From NCBI GenBank assembly GCA_937893145.1, contig CALBJW010000059.1:1-11190 (forward strand): DNA of 11,190 nt, in the 5' to 3' direction. Made by a program: the position numbers and the translations under genes. Shown here one piece after another: positions 1 to 7,227 of the stretch. The notes under the pieces are model-generated. The model was given only the letters and a program-made list of their open reading frames with translations, had not been told where the DNA came from and ran no database searches. Position 1 is the first letter of the stretch. Each line of letters starts with the position of its first letter. The DNA is from an uncultured Prevotellaceae bacterium. GTDB taxonomy: Bacteria > Bacteroidota > Bacteroidia > Bacteroidales > Bacteroidaceae.

Positions 1-1
1 G

Positions 2-769
2 CATGGTATGTCATTCCGCACCAATCATGGCAAGTCTCCAGCTCTCCACGTAGGTTTCGGAATGGCCAAAGGCGATGTTGTGATTACAATGGATGCCGAC
101 CTCCAGGACTCTCCTGACGAGATTCCAGAACTCTACCGCATGATCAAGGAAGAGGGCTACGACCTCGTATCAGGTTGGAAGAAGAAGAGATATGATCCTC
201 TTTCAAAGACCATCCCTACTAAGTTGTTCAATGCTACAGTACGTAAAGCCAGCGGCATTCACAATCTCCACGACTTCAACTGTGGACTTAAGGCATACAA
301 GGGAGAGGTAGTAAAGCATATCGAGATCTATGGCGATATGCACAGATACATTCCTTGGCTCGCAAAGAACGCTGGATATAGCAAGATCGGTGAGAAAGTC
401 GTACAGCACCAGGCTCGCAAGTATGGTACTACCAAGTTCGGCTTGGATCGTTTTGTCAATGGTTATCTCGACCTCTTGAGTCTCTGGTTCATCGACAGCT
501 TCGGACTTAAGCCAATGCACATCTTCGGTTTTATTGGAACACTCATGTTCATGGTCGGTTTCTTTGCTTGCGTTGGTGTAGGTGCATTCAAGCTCTGGGC
601 TTTGCATGTTGGTGAACCTCGTGCTCTCGTAACAGACACTCCATACTTCTACATCGCTCTTACTATGATGGTAATCGGTACACAGCTCTTCGTGGCAGGT
701 TTCCTCGGCGACATGATTAGCCGCAACTCTCAGGAAAGAAATAAGTACCACATCAGTAAGACTATTTAA
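2..769 (+). CDS. GT2-family membrane glycosyltransferase (5' end outside window)
   Basis: This is a polyprenyl-phosphate-sugar-synthase-like GT2 enzyme (DPM1/GtrB/ArnC type). Such enzymes normally transfer a sugar from a nucleotide donor to a lipid carrier at the inner face of the cytoplasmic membrane. The frame is open to the left edge (codons for H-G precede the first Met at 8), and the visible part starts inside the nucleotide-binding fold, so roughly 60 N-terminal residues are missing and the ATG at 8 is not the real start. Counting from that Met, the metal-binding D-A-D is at residues 29-31 (MDADLQDSPDEIPELY), followed by NLHDFNCGLKAY near 86-97 and ARKYGTTKFG near 136-145, which are typical of the family. 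Two hydrophobic segments at about 171-196 and 213-236 form the C-terminal membrane anchor. The family is confident; the sugar and the pathway (glycolipid, capsule or glycoprotein) cannot be told from here. Confidence 0.9.
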   Translation, partial: HGMSFRTNHGKSPALHVGFGMAKGDVVITMDADLQDSPDEIPELYRMIKEEGYDLVSGWKKKRYDPLSKTIPTKLFNATVRKASGIHNLHDFNCGLKAYKGEVVKHIEIYGDMHRYIPWLAKNAGYSKIGEKVVQHQARKYGTTKFGLDRFVNGYLDLLSLWFIDSFGLKPMHIFGFIGTLMFMVGFFACVGVGAFKLWALHVGEPRALVTDTPYFYIALTMMVIGTQLFVAGFLGDMISRNSQERNKYHISKTI

Positions 770-816
770 AACGAAACACTTCGCTACGAAAACGAAATGC
801 TTCGCTATAGAAACGG
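768..816. repeat. Two-copy ~21-bp tandem repeat after the glycosyltransferase
   Basis: Two adjacent copies occupy 768-788 and 789-810, sharing AAAACGAAA-(2 nt)-CTTCGCTA, and a third truncated copy (AAACGG) ends at 816. Each copy contains a small 4-bp inverted repeat, CGAA-(4 nt)-TTCG, at 772-783 and 793-804. The repeat begins inside the stop codon of the glycosyltransferase and ends just before the lipoprotein start, so it fills the whole intergenic gap. No T-tract follows and the stems are too short for a normal terminator. Confidence 0.75.
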
Positions 817-821
817 AAATA

Positions 822-1406
822 ATGATGAAGATACTTAGGTTCATACTTCCTCTCTCACTTCTCGCAGCCTGTTATTCGAACAACTGTCCGGTGAACAACA
901 CTGTTACGTGCAACTATTTCTTCTATGACATGGAAGGAACAGCTATCAAGTACAACGACCAAATCACCGTATCTGCCATTCTTCCTGGAGGCAAGACAGT
1001 TTATATTTACCGTTTGATTGGTCAGGCAACAATAACAAGCGACAAACCACGCCAAGACCTCATTGACCAAGGTTACTCTCAGACAACCCAGTATCAGCGC
1101 AACGACACCATCCTCGTTAACAAGGCAAGTGGCAAGAACTACCTTCAAGTACAGATGAGTTACTTCAACAAGGTTGACACTCTGCTCTTCCGTTATGGTT
1201 CCATTCAGTTGCCCGACACGATTTATATAGAACATGAAAGCTATGCTCATGTGGATGTTCCTGAATGTGGTTCGTTTCGCTACCATCTGCTCAAGAGTGT
1301 AAGAGCCACAGATAACGCCATCGACCACATCGAGATAGTAAACCCAACCGTAAATTATGACCAAGAAGAGAATGTCAAGATATACTTCAACCAAGTGGAA
1401 GATTAA
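822..1406 (+). CDS. DUF6452-like exported lipoprotein
   Basis: This is a small predicted lipoprotein of unknown function. The N-terminus has a basic residue, a hydrophobic core (ILRFILPLSLLA) and a lipobox L-A-A-C with the lipidated cysteine at residue 17, so it should be exported and anchored in the envelope. Two further cysteines (22 and 30) follow at once. The mature part is about 178 residues, rich in alternating polar/hydrophobic stretches, with no recognisable catalytic motif. It resembles the Bacteroidales family DUF6452, usually found next to a DUF6048 gene, as here. The start could be either of two adjacent ATGs (822 or 825), and the A-rich leader does not decide. The 3' end overlaps the next gene by 50 bp (35 bp if that gene starts at 1372), suggesting coupled translation. 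Confidence 0.82.
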   Translation: MMKILRFILPLSLLAACYSNNCPVNNTVTCNYFFYDMEGTAIKYNDQITVSAILPGGKTVYIYRLIGQATITSDKPRQDLIDQGYSQTTQYQRNDTILVNKASGKNYLQVQMSYFNKVDTLLFRYGSIQLPDTIYIEHESYAHVDVPECGSFRYHLLKSVRATDNAIDHIEIVNPTVNYDQEENVKIYFNQVED

Positions 1407-2244
1407 GGCAGTAGTCATGTGCCTCGCCATCATGCCTATGGTAGCGATGGCTCAGGTTCAAGAGACATCTCCGGTTGTCGTTGCAGACTCGGTGATGGAG
1501 AACGTGATGACCACTATCCAAGACTCTGTCAATGTCAACCAAGACGAGAAGCCAAAGGCAATGAAATACATTCCTACGGAGGAAGACATGAAACAGACCT
1601 TCTTCCAAGGCTTTACCGTTTCGACTGACATTCTCAACCTCGGACTCTACTTCCTTTCAAGCTACGGTAACATCGAGGCAGCACTCCGTCTCAACCTTCT
1701 AAATACATATTTTCCTGTAGCAGAGGTAGGACTTGGCAGATGCGAAAAGGACGACTTCAAGACAAATATTCACTACGGAACAAACGCTCCTTATTTCAAG
1801 ATTGGAGCAGACTACAATGTCTTGAAGAACAAATGGCAGACCAACAAACTCACAGTCGGTTTCCGATACGGATTCTCTAACTTCAACTACAGCTTTAGTG
1901 GTCCTCCACAGACAGACCCAATCTGGAACACGACAGAACCACTCGATGTGCATAGCATCAACGCCACAAGCCATTACCTTGAAGTGGTTTTTGGATGTCA
2001 AGTAAAAATATGGAAGTTCATCCACATGGGATGGAGTGCACGATTCAAGAAGGAACTCTACACCACAAAGAGCATTTACGCACATCCATACTACATTCCT
2101 GGTTATGGCACCACAGTCAGCGGCACCTATTGGGGAGCAACATACAACATCAGTTTCGACCTGAACTGGGGAAAGAAGAAACCTACCGTAAAGGAAGTGA
2201 TTGAGAATGTGGTCGAAGATGTCAAAGCAAAACCAGAAAAGTAA
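1357..2244 (+). CDS. DUF6048-like exported beta-rich protein
   Basis: This is an envelope protein of unknown function, resembling Bacteroidales DUF6048. A signal peptide is evident: a basic n-region (KWKIK), the core AVVMCLAIMPMVAMA, and a likely cleavage after Ala32 before Gln33. From about residue 84 on it consists of alternating aromatic/polar strands (for example GFTVSTDILNLGLYF, KLTVGFRYGFSNFNYSF, TYNISFDLNWG), as in small outer-membrane beta-barrels, and ends in a lysine/glutamate-rich tail. An outer-membrane location is inferred from this pattern only. The upstream start at 1357 gives a 50-bp overlap with the lipoprotein gene; the ATG at 1372 gives an equally good signal peptide and a shorter overlap, so the start is uncertain by five codons. 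No catalytic motif is visible. Confidence 0.8.
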   Translation: MTKKRMSRYTSTKWKIKAVVMCLAIMPMVAMAQVQETSPVVVADSVMENVMTTIQDSVNVNQDEKPKAMKYIPTEEDMKQTFFQGFTVSTDILNLGLYFLSSYGNIEAALRLNLLNTYFPVAEVGLGRCEKDDFKTNIHYGTNAPYFKIGADYNVLKNKWQTNKLTVGFRYGFSNFNYSFSGPPQTDPIWNTTEPLDVHSINATSHYLEVVFGCQVKIWKFIHMGWSARFKKELYTTKSIYAHPYYIPGYGTTVSGTYWGATYNISFDLNWGKKKPTVKEVIENVVEDVKAKPEK

Positions 2245-2257
2245 CAGCATTATCACC

Positions 2258-2352
2258 TCAAAGCGTAACAACATCATCACAAAGAAGCGTAATAACGTAA
2301 TCAACAAAGAAGCGTAATGACGTAATCACGTAACTACGTAATTATATCATTA
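2258..2352. repeat. Degenerate 24-25-bp direct repeats in the spacer before apbE
   Basis: The gap between the DUF6048-like gene and apbE (2245-2376) is largely repeats. Two nearly identical 25-bp copies lie end to end at 2279-2303 and 2304-2328, starting ACAAAGAAGCGTAAT and ending ACGTAATCA, and differ at one base (A or G at the 16th position). A weaker, 2-bp shorter copy precedes them at 2258-2279 (TCAAAGCGTAACAACATCAT). The copies run on into ACGTAA motifs at exact 8-bp steps (2320, 2328, 2336). No spacers separate the copies, so this is not CRISPR. No Bacteroidetes promoter consensus or terminator hairpin is obvious in this spacer. Confidence 0.8.
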
Positions 2353-2376
2353 CTCCACAAAGCAAAACATAAACTC

Positions 2377-3477
2377 ATGTCCAAACTCTTTTCTAAACTC
2401 AACGAGCAATTTGATGAACCTGCAGAAAAGCATCCGATGCACTGGTGGCACTGGATACTTTTACTTGTTCTCATTGCTGGCACACTATACACCATACGCC
2501 AGAACAACACCTCTGGCACAGCAAACTCCGATGGAGCATGGAAGCAGAAAGCCATCCAGAAGACTGAAGGTTCTGTGTTCGGCACCATTTACCACATCAC
2601 ATACCATTCTGAAGACAAATTCGAAGACGGTATTAAAGATGCACTTCAGCAGGTGGATAATTCCCTTTCTCCATTCAACAAGAGTTCCATCATCACTGCA
2701 ATTAACAACAACACATCGATGGACACCAACGACATGTTTGTTCGTGTATTTAACCTTGCAAAGCAGGTGTCTGCCGAGACAGATGGAGCATTCGACATCA
2801 CAGTTGCCCCACTTGTCAATCTCTGGGGATTCGGTTTCAAGAATATGGACAACGTGAGCAATGAGGCTGTTGACAGTCTTCTTCAGTTTGTTGGCTTCAA
2901 TAGCGTGACACTTGAAGAAAACAAGGTAGTGAAGACTCATCCCGAAACCATGCTCGACTGCTCTGCGATTGCCAAAGGTTATGGTGTCGATGCTGTTGGA
3001 GAATATCTCGAATCACGAGGCGTTAAGAACTACATGGTCGAGATTGGTGGAGAGGTAAGAGTGCGAGGCAACAACCCTCGTGGTTCAAACTGGCAGATTG
3101 GCATCACTCGTCCTGAAGATGACTCTACATGTAATCAGAGCGACATACAGCAAGTGATAAAGGTGACCGACCTTGCAATGGCAACATCTGGCAACTACAG
3201 AAACTTCTATGTAAAGGGCGGAAAGAAATACGCACATACCATCGACCCTCGTACTGGCTACCCTATTCAGCATAACATCCTCTCATCTACCGTACTCGCA
3301 TCAGACTGTGCTACAGCTGATGCTTACGCCACATCGTTCATGGTTCTCGGACTTGATGAAGCTAAGAAGGTGCTGGCAAAGCACACTGAACTCATGGCTT
3401 ACTTCATCTATACTAAGGACGACGGAACAACAGGCGAATGGTATTCGGAGAAGCTGAAGAAGCTGATGGTAAAATAG
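2377..3477 (+). CDS. apbE: FAD:protein FMN transferase (ApbE family), membrane-anchored
   Basis: ApbE enzymes use FAD to attach FMN through a phosphoester to a Thr/Ser of target proteins such as RnfG/RnfD or NqrB/NqrC, outside the cytoplasm and with Mg2+. The family motifs are present in order: GAFDITVAPLVNLWGFG at 137-153, DCSAIAKGYGVD at 194-205, EIGGEVRVRG at 222-231, HTIDPRTGYP at 287-296, and DCATADAYAT at 310-319, where Asp310 and the following Thr/Ala region supply metal ligands in known structures. At 366 residues the length is normal. Most relatives are lipoproteins; here there is no lipobox but a single N-terminal membrane segment (about 26-40) after a 25-residue cytoplasmic stretch ending in the unusual MHWWHW. 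No flavinylation target lies in the window. The family is very sure; the substrate is unknown. Confidence 0.96.
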   Translation: MSKLFSKLNEQFDEPAEKHPMHWWHWILLLVLIAGTLYTIRQNNTSGTANSDGAWKQKAIQKTEGSVFGTIYHITYHSEDKFEDGIKDALQQVDNSLSPFNKSSIITAINNNTSMDTNDMFVRVFNLAKQVSAETDGAFDITVAPLVNLWGFGFKNMDNVSNEAVDSLLQFVGFNSVTLEENKVVKTHPETMLDCSAIAKGYGVDAVGEYLESRGVKNYMVEIGGEVRVRGNNPRGSNWQIGITRPEDDSTCNQSDIQQVIKVTDLAMATSGNYRNFYVKGGKKYAHTIDPRTGYPIQHNILSSTVLASDCATADAYATSFMVLGLDEAKKVLAKHTELMAYFIYTKDDGTTGEWYSEKLKKLMVK

Positions 3478-3518
3478 AGATACTGATTCTTGAGTGACAA
3501 TCATAAATTAGGCAAGTT

Positions 3519-4181
3519 ATGGAATTGACAATGTTTCAACGACTACAAGAGTTACCACTCTTCCAAGGTCTCAACATGGATGACATGAGTGACATAGTGA
3601 CAAAGGTACGCCTCGACTTCCAGCAACACTCGGAAGAGGAGACCATTGCACTACAGATGTCAAGCTGCAAAAATCTCATCTTCATCCTTCGTGGCACCGT
3701 AAGGGTTGAATATATTGACCCAGACAGTCGATTCCGTTTTTCAGAACATATCTCTGCCCCTACCGTACTCGAACCACAGAGCATGTTCGGCATGATACAG
3801 AAATATCAGCGTACATACATTGCCGATACACCGTGCCACACACTCACTATCAGTCGAGGTCAGTTTCTCAGCATCATGATGAACAACCCTATCGTGAAGA
3901 CCAACATGCTGAACCTCGTATGTTCAAATCTGCAACGAAACGTGTCGAGAGTGGTAAACATATCTCACGAAAATGCAGATGTGAAGTTTAGACAACTCAT
4001 ACACAACTACTCCATCAATCCTCGTGGCGAGAAAAACCTATATGCCACAATGGAACAGCTCGCCGAGATGTTCTGCGAAACTCGCCTCAACGTGTCGAAA
4101 GTGCTGAAGAAGTTGAAGGAAGAAGGCAAGATCGTACAGGAACGCAAGTCGTTTACTATCTTGGCTGCTGAGGATATTTAG
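3519..4181 (+). CDS. Crp/Fnr-family transcriptional regulator
   Basis: The length (220 residues) and architecture are those of the family: an N-terminal cyclic-nucleotide-binding-type beta-roll (about 10-125), a dimerisation helix (about 125-150) and a C-terminal winged helix-turn-helix (about 155-215). The DNA-binding part is clear: EQLAEMFCETRLNVSKVLKKL followed by the wing EEGKIVQERKSFTIL. The phosphate-binding cassette that holds cAMP in Crp (G-E-L...R-S/T) is degenerate (EPQSMFGMIQKYQRTY at 85-100), and the four cysteines (50, 106, 135, 186) do not form the N-terminal Fnr iron-sulfur pattern. The signal it senses is therefore unknown. The gap from apbE is 41 bp and the next gene starts 45 bp later, so read-through with either neighbour is possible. 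An alternative start is the ATG at 3531. Confidence 0.93.
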   Translation: MELTMFQRLQELPLFQGLNMDDMSDIVTKVRLDFQQHSEEETIALQMSSCKNLIFILRGTVRVEYIDPDSRFRFSEHISAPTVLEPQSMFGMIQKYQRTYIADTPCHTLTISRGQFLSIMMNNPIVKTNMLNLVCSNLQRNVSRVVNISHENADVKFRQLIHNYSINPRGEKNLYATMEQLAEMFCETRLNVSKVLKKLKEEGKIVQERKSFTILAAEDI

Positions 4182-4185
4182 GGCA

Positions 4186-4226
4186 AGTGGTTAGTGGTTA
4201 AAGTTAATAGAATATATAAATAAAAT
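4186..4226. other. A/T-rich leader with short AGTGGTT repeat
   Basis: The spacer between the regulator and the M3 peptidase holds two abutting AGTGGTT copies (4186-4199), a run-on AAAGTTAATAG, and then an almost pure A/T stretch up to the ATG at 4227. An A/T-rich, Shine-Dalgarno-free leader is usual for Bacteroidetes genes. I see no convincing TAnnTTTG element or terminator here. Confidence 0.45.
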
Positions 4227-6290
4227 ATGAATCCATTCTTACAAAAATATGATACTCCACATGGAGTGATTCCGTTCGACAAGATACTGTTCGAGCACTA
4301 CGAACCTGCAATGATGCAGGGCATAAAGGAGGAAGACGAAGAGATAGCAGCAATCATCAGCAACCCAGAGCATCCAACATTCCAGAACACTATCGAAGCG
4401 TTGGAGAACACAGGCGAACTGCTCAACAGAGTGGAAGAGGTATTCTACAATCTTCTTAGTGCCGAGACATCCGACGAGATGGACGACTTGGCACAGAAGA
4501 TGGCACCTATCCTCTCCGAACACCGCAACAACATAACTCTCAACTTCGACCTTTTCAAGCGAATCAAAGCCGTATATGACGAGGAAGAAGCACAGGGTTT
4601 TGCCGACCTTACACCAGAGCAGAAGAAACTCCTCACCGACTGCTACGAGAGTTTCACTCGTAACGGTGCCAATCTTCCTGACGACAAGAAGGAGATACTC
4701 CGCAAGGTCAGTTCAGACCTCAGCACAGCCTCTCTGCAGTTCTCGCAGAACAAGCTCAAGGCAACAAATGCATACAAGCTTCACATCACCAACCTCGATG
4801 AACTGACAGGTTTGCCAGAGAGTGCTCTTGACCTTGCCAAAGACACAGCAAAGGAAGAAGGACTCGAAGGATATGTGTTCACACTCCAGGCTCCTTCGTA
4901 TGGCCCATTCCTCACATACTGTGCAAATCGTGAACTTCGCCGTCAGATGTGGATGGCATACAACACCATGTGTACCGATGGCGAATACAGCAACATCGAC
5001 ATCGTGAAGCAGATAGTGAATCTTCATCGCCAGTTGGCACAACTCTTGGGCTACAAGACATACGCAGACTACACTCTCGTGCATCGTATGGCAGAGAACG
5101 CCGACAATGTATATAATCTCTTGAACAATCTCATCGATGCCTATATGCCTACAGCACAAAAGGAGGTGGCAGAGATTGAAGCACTTGCTAAGGAGACAGA
5201 AGGCGATGACTTCGAGGTTCAGCCTTGGGACTTTGGCTACTATTCCAACAAGCTCAAGGAGAAGTACAACATCAACTCCGAGATGCTTCGTCCTTACCTC
5301 GACCTCTCGAAGGTCAAGGCAGGAGTGTTCGGACTTGCCACTCGACTCTACGGCATCACATTCGTTCCAAACAAGGACATTCCTGTTTATCATCCAGATG
5401 TAGAAGCATACGACGTGATGGACAAGGATGGCAAGTTTCTCGCCGTATTCTATTGCGACTTCCATCCTCGCAAGAGCAAGAAATCGGGAGCATGGATGAC
5501 CAGTTTCAAGGAACAGTGGAAGAAGACCGTAACTGATGCCGATGGCAATGTGACAGAGGAGAACTCTCGTCCTCATGTTTCCATCGTCATGAACCTCTCC
5601 AAACCAACAGCTGATAAGCCAGCACTCCTCACTCTGGGTGAAGTGGAGACGTTCCTTCACGAATTTGGACATTCACTCCACGGCATGTTTGCCGACACTT
5701 ACTATCGTGGTCTGTCTGGTACTAACGTGTATTGGGACTTCGTCGAACTCCCATCACAAATCATGGAGAACTTCTGCACAGAACAAGAGTTTCTCAACAC
5801 TTTTGCTCAGCACTACGAGACTGGCGAACCACTTCCTCAGGAACTCATCGACCGTATTAAGGCTACAAACAACTTCAACGTAGCATACGCTTGTATGCGT
5901 CAGGTCAGCTTCGGACTCCTCGATATGAGTTACTACACCCTCGAAGATGAGTTCACTGCCGATGTTGAGACTTTCGAGAAATCTGCATGGCAACGTGCTC
6001 AAGTTCTCCCATCCATCCCTGGCACTTGCATGACCGTACAGTTCTCGCACATCATGGCAGGAGGCTACTCTGCTGGTTATTACAGTTACAAGTGGGCAGA
6101 AGTCCTCGATGCCGATGCCTTCTCTCTGTTCAAGGAAAAGGGCATCTTCAATCAGGAAGTAGCACAGTCCTTCCGCGACAATATCCTCTCAAAGGGAGGA
6201 ACAGAACATCCTGCTGTGCTTTACCGTAGGTTTAGAGGTCAGGACCCAACAATTGATGCTCTTCTTAAACGAAACGGAATACATTCGTAA
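4227..6290 (+). CDS. dcp: M3-family zinc metallopeptidase, Dcp-like (peptidyl-dipeptidase)
   Basis: M3 (thimet-type) peptidases cut short peptides; the Dcp branch removes C-terminal dipeptides and completes peptide breakdown. The zinc site is intact: H478-E-F-G-H482 supplies two His ligands and the catalytic Glu479, and E507 in DFVELPSQIMEN is the third ligand. The loop SGTN (497-500) just before it resembles Dcp rather than oligopeptidase A. A conserved substrate-binding region, HIMAGGYSAGYYSYKWAEV, starts at His608. At 687 residues it is full length. There is no signal peptide, so it should be cytoplasmic. It begins a tightly spaced run of genes reaching 9403: the next gene starts about 15 bp after its stop. 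The family is certain; the dipeptidyl-carboxypeptidase activity is an inference from the SGTN-type active-site region. Confidence 0.96.
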   Translation: MNPFLQKYDTPHGVIPFDKILFEHYEPAMMQGIKEEDEEIAAIISNPEHPTFQNTIEALENTGELLNRVEEVFYNLLSAETSDEMDDLAQKMAPILSEHRNNITLNFDLFKRIKAVYDEEEAQGFADLTPEQKKLLTDCYESFTRNGANLPDDKKEILRKVSSDLSTASLQFSQNKLKATNAYKLHITNLDELTGLPESALDLAKDTAKEEGLEGYVFTLQAPSYGPFLTYCANRELRRQMWMAYNTMCTDGEYSNIDIVKQIVNLHRQLAQLLGYKTYADYTLVHRMAENADNVYNLLNNLIDAYMPTAQKEVAEIEALAKETEGDDFEVQPWDFGYYSNKLKEKYNINSEMLRPYLDLSKVKAGVFGLATRLYGITFVPNKDIPVYHPDVEAYDVMDKDGKFLAVFYCDFHPRKSKKSGAWMTSFKEQWKKTVTDADGNVTEENSRPHVSIVMNLSKPTADKPALLTLGEVETFLHEFGHSLHGMFADTYYRGLSGTNVYWDFVELPSQIMENFCTEQEFLNTFAQHYETGEPLPQELIDRIKATNNFNVAYACMRQVSFGLLDMSYYTLEDEFTADVETFEKSAWQRAQVLPSIPGTCMTVQFSHIMAGGYSAGYYSYKWAEVLDADAFSLFKEKGIFNQEVAQSFRDNILSKGGTEHPAVLYRRFRGQDPTIDALLKRNGIHS

Positions 6291-6305
6291 GTGACATATA
6301 TAATA

Positions 6306-6764
6306 ATGAGAAAAAAACTATCAATACTCACCACCCTGCTGCTCTCACTACTCCTCACAGGCTGTACCCTTGAGGACAATGTCGAGGAGATGTTCTTCAA
6401 TAAGACATGGCACATCGTGGGTGGAGGAATAAACGGTGAAGCGATGAACTCCGTCGTGTCTGAGTTTTATCACGACAAGAACGGAAAGCCATACGGTTCG
6501 TCAGCCTACTGCATCCACTTCGACACGGGCAACACCTTCACCGGCATTCTTGCACCAGGCACCACCTTCTCAGGCACATGGAATGTGGACCCAGTCAAGC
6601 GACAGCTCCACATGAACATGAAAAGTTCATCAACTGCCCAGGCAGCCATCGACCGTTCGCTCTTCATCATCTTGAAGGACATCACCTTCTACGAGGGCGA
6701 CAACCAATACTTGATTATTTACAAAGACAAAGAAAACTATATCAGACTGAATCATGAACGATAA
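6306..6764 (+). CDS. Small lipoprotein, DUF4847/lipocalin-like
   Basis: This is a predicted lipoprotein of 152 residues. The chosen ATG at 6306 gives a compact signal peptide (MRKKLSIL..., core LLLSLLL) and lipobox L-T-G-C with the lipidated Cys20. A GTG at 6291 would add five residues but is less likely. The mature part starts with an acidic linker and has a lipocalin-like order: NKTWHIVGG near 33-41, GNTFTGILAPGTTFSGTWNVD in the middle (temperature-strand-like beta hairpins around the repeated T-F-x-G), and a final ...NYIRLNHE strand. This is typical of small Bacteroidales lipoproteins such as DUF4847. No ligand or enzymatic residue can be named. Its last 11 bp overlap the dCMP deaminase start, suggesting co-translation. 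Confidence 0.8.
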   Translation: MRKKLSILTTLLLSLLLTGCTLEDNVEEMFFNKTWHIVGGGINGEAMNSVVSEFYHDKNGKPYGSSAYCIHFDTGNTFTGILAPGTTFSGTWNVDPVKRQLHMNMKSSSTAQAAIDRSLFIILKDITFYEGDNQYLIIYKDKENYIRLNHER

Positions 6765-7194
6765 ACAAAGCCTTCTCGACAAACGCTATCTACGCATGGC
6801 GCTCATCTGGGCAGAGAACTCATATTGCGAGCGCCGCAAGGTTGGTGCTCTCGTAGTCAAGGACAAAGCAATCATTTCCGACGGCTATAACGGCACACCA
6901 TCAGGATTTGAGAATGTGTGCGAAGATGACAACAACGTCACTAAACCTTATGTTCTTCATGCAGAGGCAAACGCCATCACGAAACTTGCACGAAGCAACA
7001 ACTCCAGCGATGGAGCCACAATGTACATCACAGCCTCGCCATGTATCGAGTGTGCCAAACTCATCATTCAGGCAGGTGTTAAACGTGTCGTCTATGGCGA
7101 GAACTATCGTCTTCGCGATGGTCTCGACCTCCTCGAACGTGCCGGCATCGAAACTATCTTCGTTGACAAAGACACCCTCTCGAACAACTCATAA
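6754..7194 (+). CDS. dCMP deaminase (ComEB-type cytidine/deoxycytidylate deaminase fold)
   Basis: This cytoplasmic enzyme deaminates dCMP to dUMP, the substrate of thymidylate synthase. The zinc-dependent deaminase signature is complete: H69-A-E71, with Glu71 as proton shuttle, and P96-C-x-x-C (Cys97 and Cys100). The nucleotide-side motifs SYCERRKVGALVV (23-35) and DGYNGTPSGFENVCE (43-57) match the deoxycytidylate branch rather than tRNA adenosine deaminase or riboflavin deaminase. At 146 residues the length fits the bacterial family. The start overlaps the previous gene by 11 bp. The short C-terminal tail after VFVDKD-like residues is normal. I would expect it to be co-transcribed with the folate enzyme downstream, which serves the same dTMP pathway. 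Confidence 0.93.
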   Translation: MNDKQSLLDKRYLRMALIWAENSYCERRKVGALVVKDKAIISDGYNGTPSGFENVCEDDNNVTKPYVLHAEANAITKLARSNNSSDGATMYITASPCIECAKLIIQAGVKRVVYGENYRLRDGLDLLERAGIETIFVDKDTLSNNS

Positions 7195-7227
7195 ATCTAT
7201 ACTCTCAACTTATAACTCTCTCCGAAA

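Noticed and set aside
203..844. Minus-strand open frame of 213 codons across the glycosyltransferase 3' end
   Set aside because: It lies opposite a well-recognised GT2 domain and has an atypical composition, so it is a shadow frame.
2258..2352. Possible CRISPR array
   Set aside because: The 24-25-bp copies abut without unique spacers and are degenerate, and no cas genes are present.
4713..5672. Long minus-strand open frame (319 codons) inside the M3 peptidase gene
   Set aside because: It is a shadow of the M3 coding frame: composition is cysteine/leucine/valine-rich with no known motif, and the plus-strand frame has an intact zinc-peptidase sequence.
6291..6305. GTG start for the DUF4847-like lipoprotein
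   Set aside because: It begins right after the M3 stop and adds MTYII before the basic n-region; the ATG at 6306 gives a standard lipoprotein signal.
7195..7227. Possible promoter or terminator between the dCMP deaminase and S41 genes
   Set aside because: Only a short ACTCTC/ATAACTCTC low-complexity stretch is present, with no TAnnTTTG and no hairpin.
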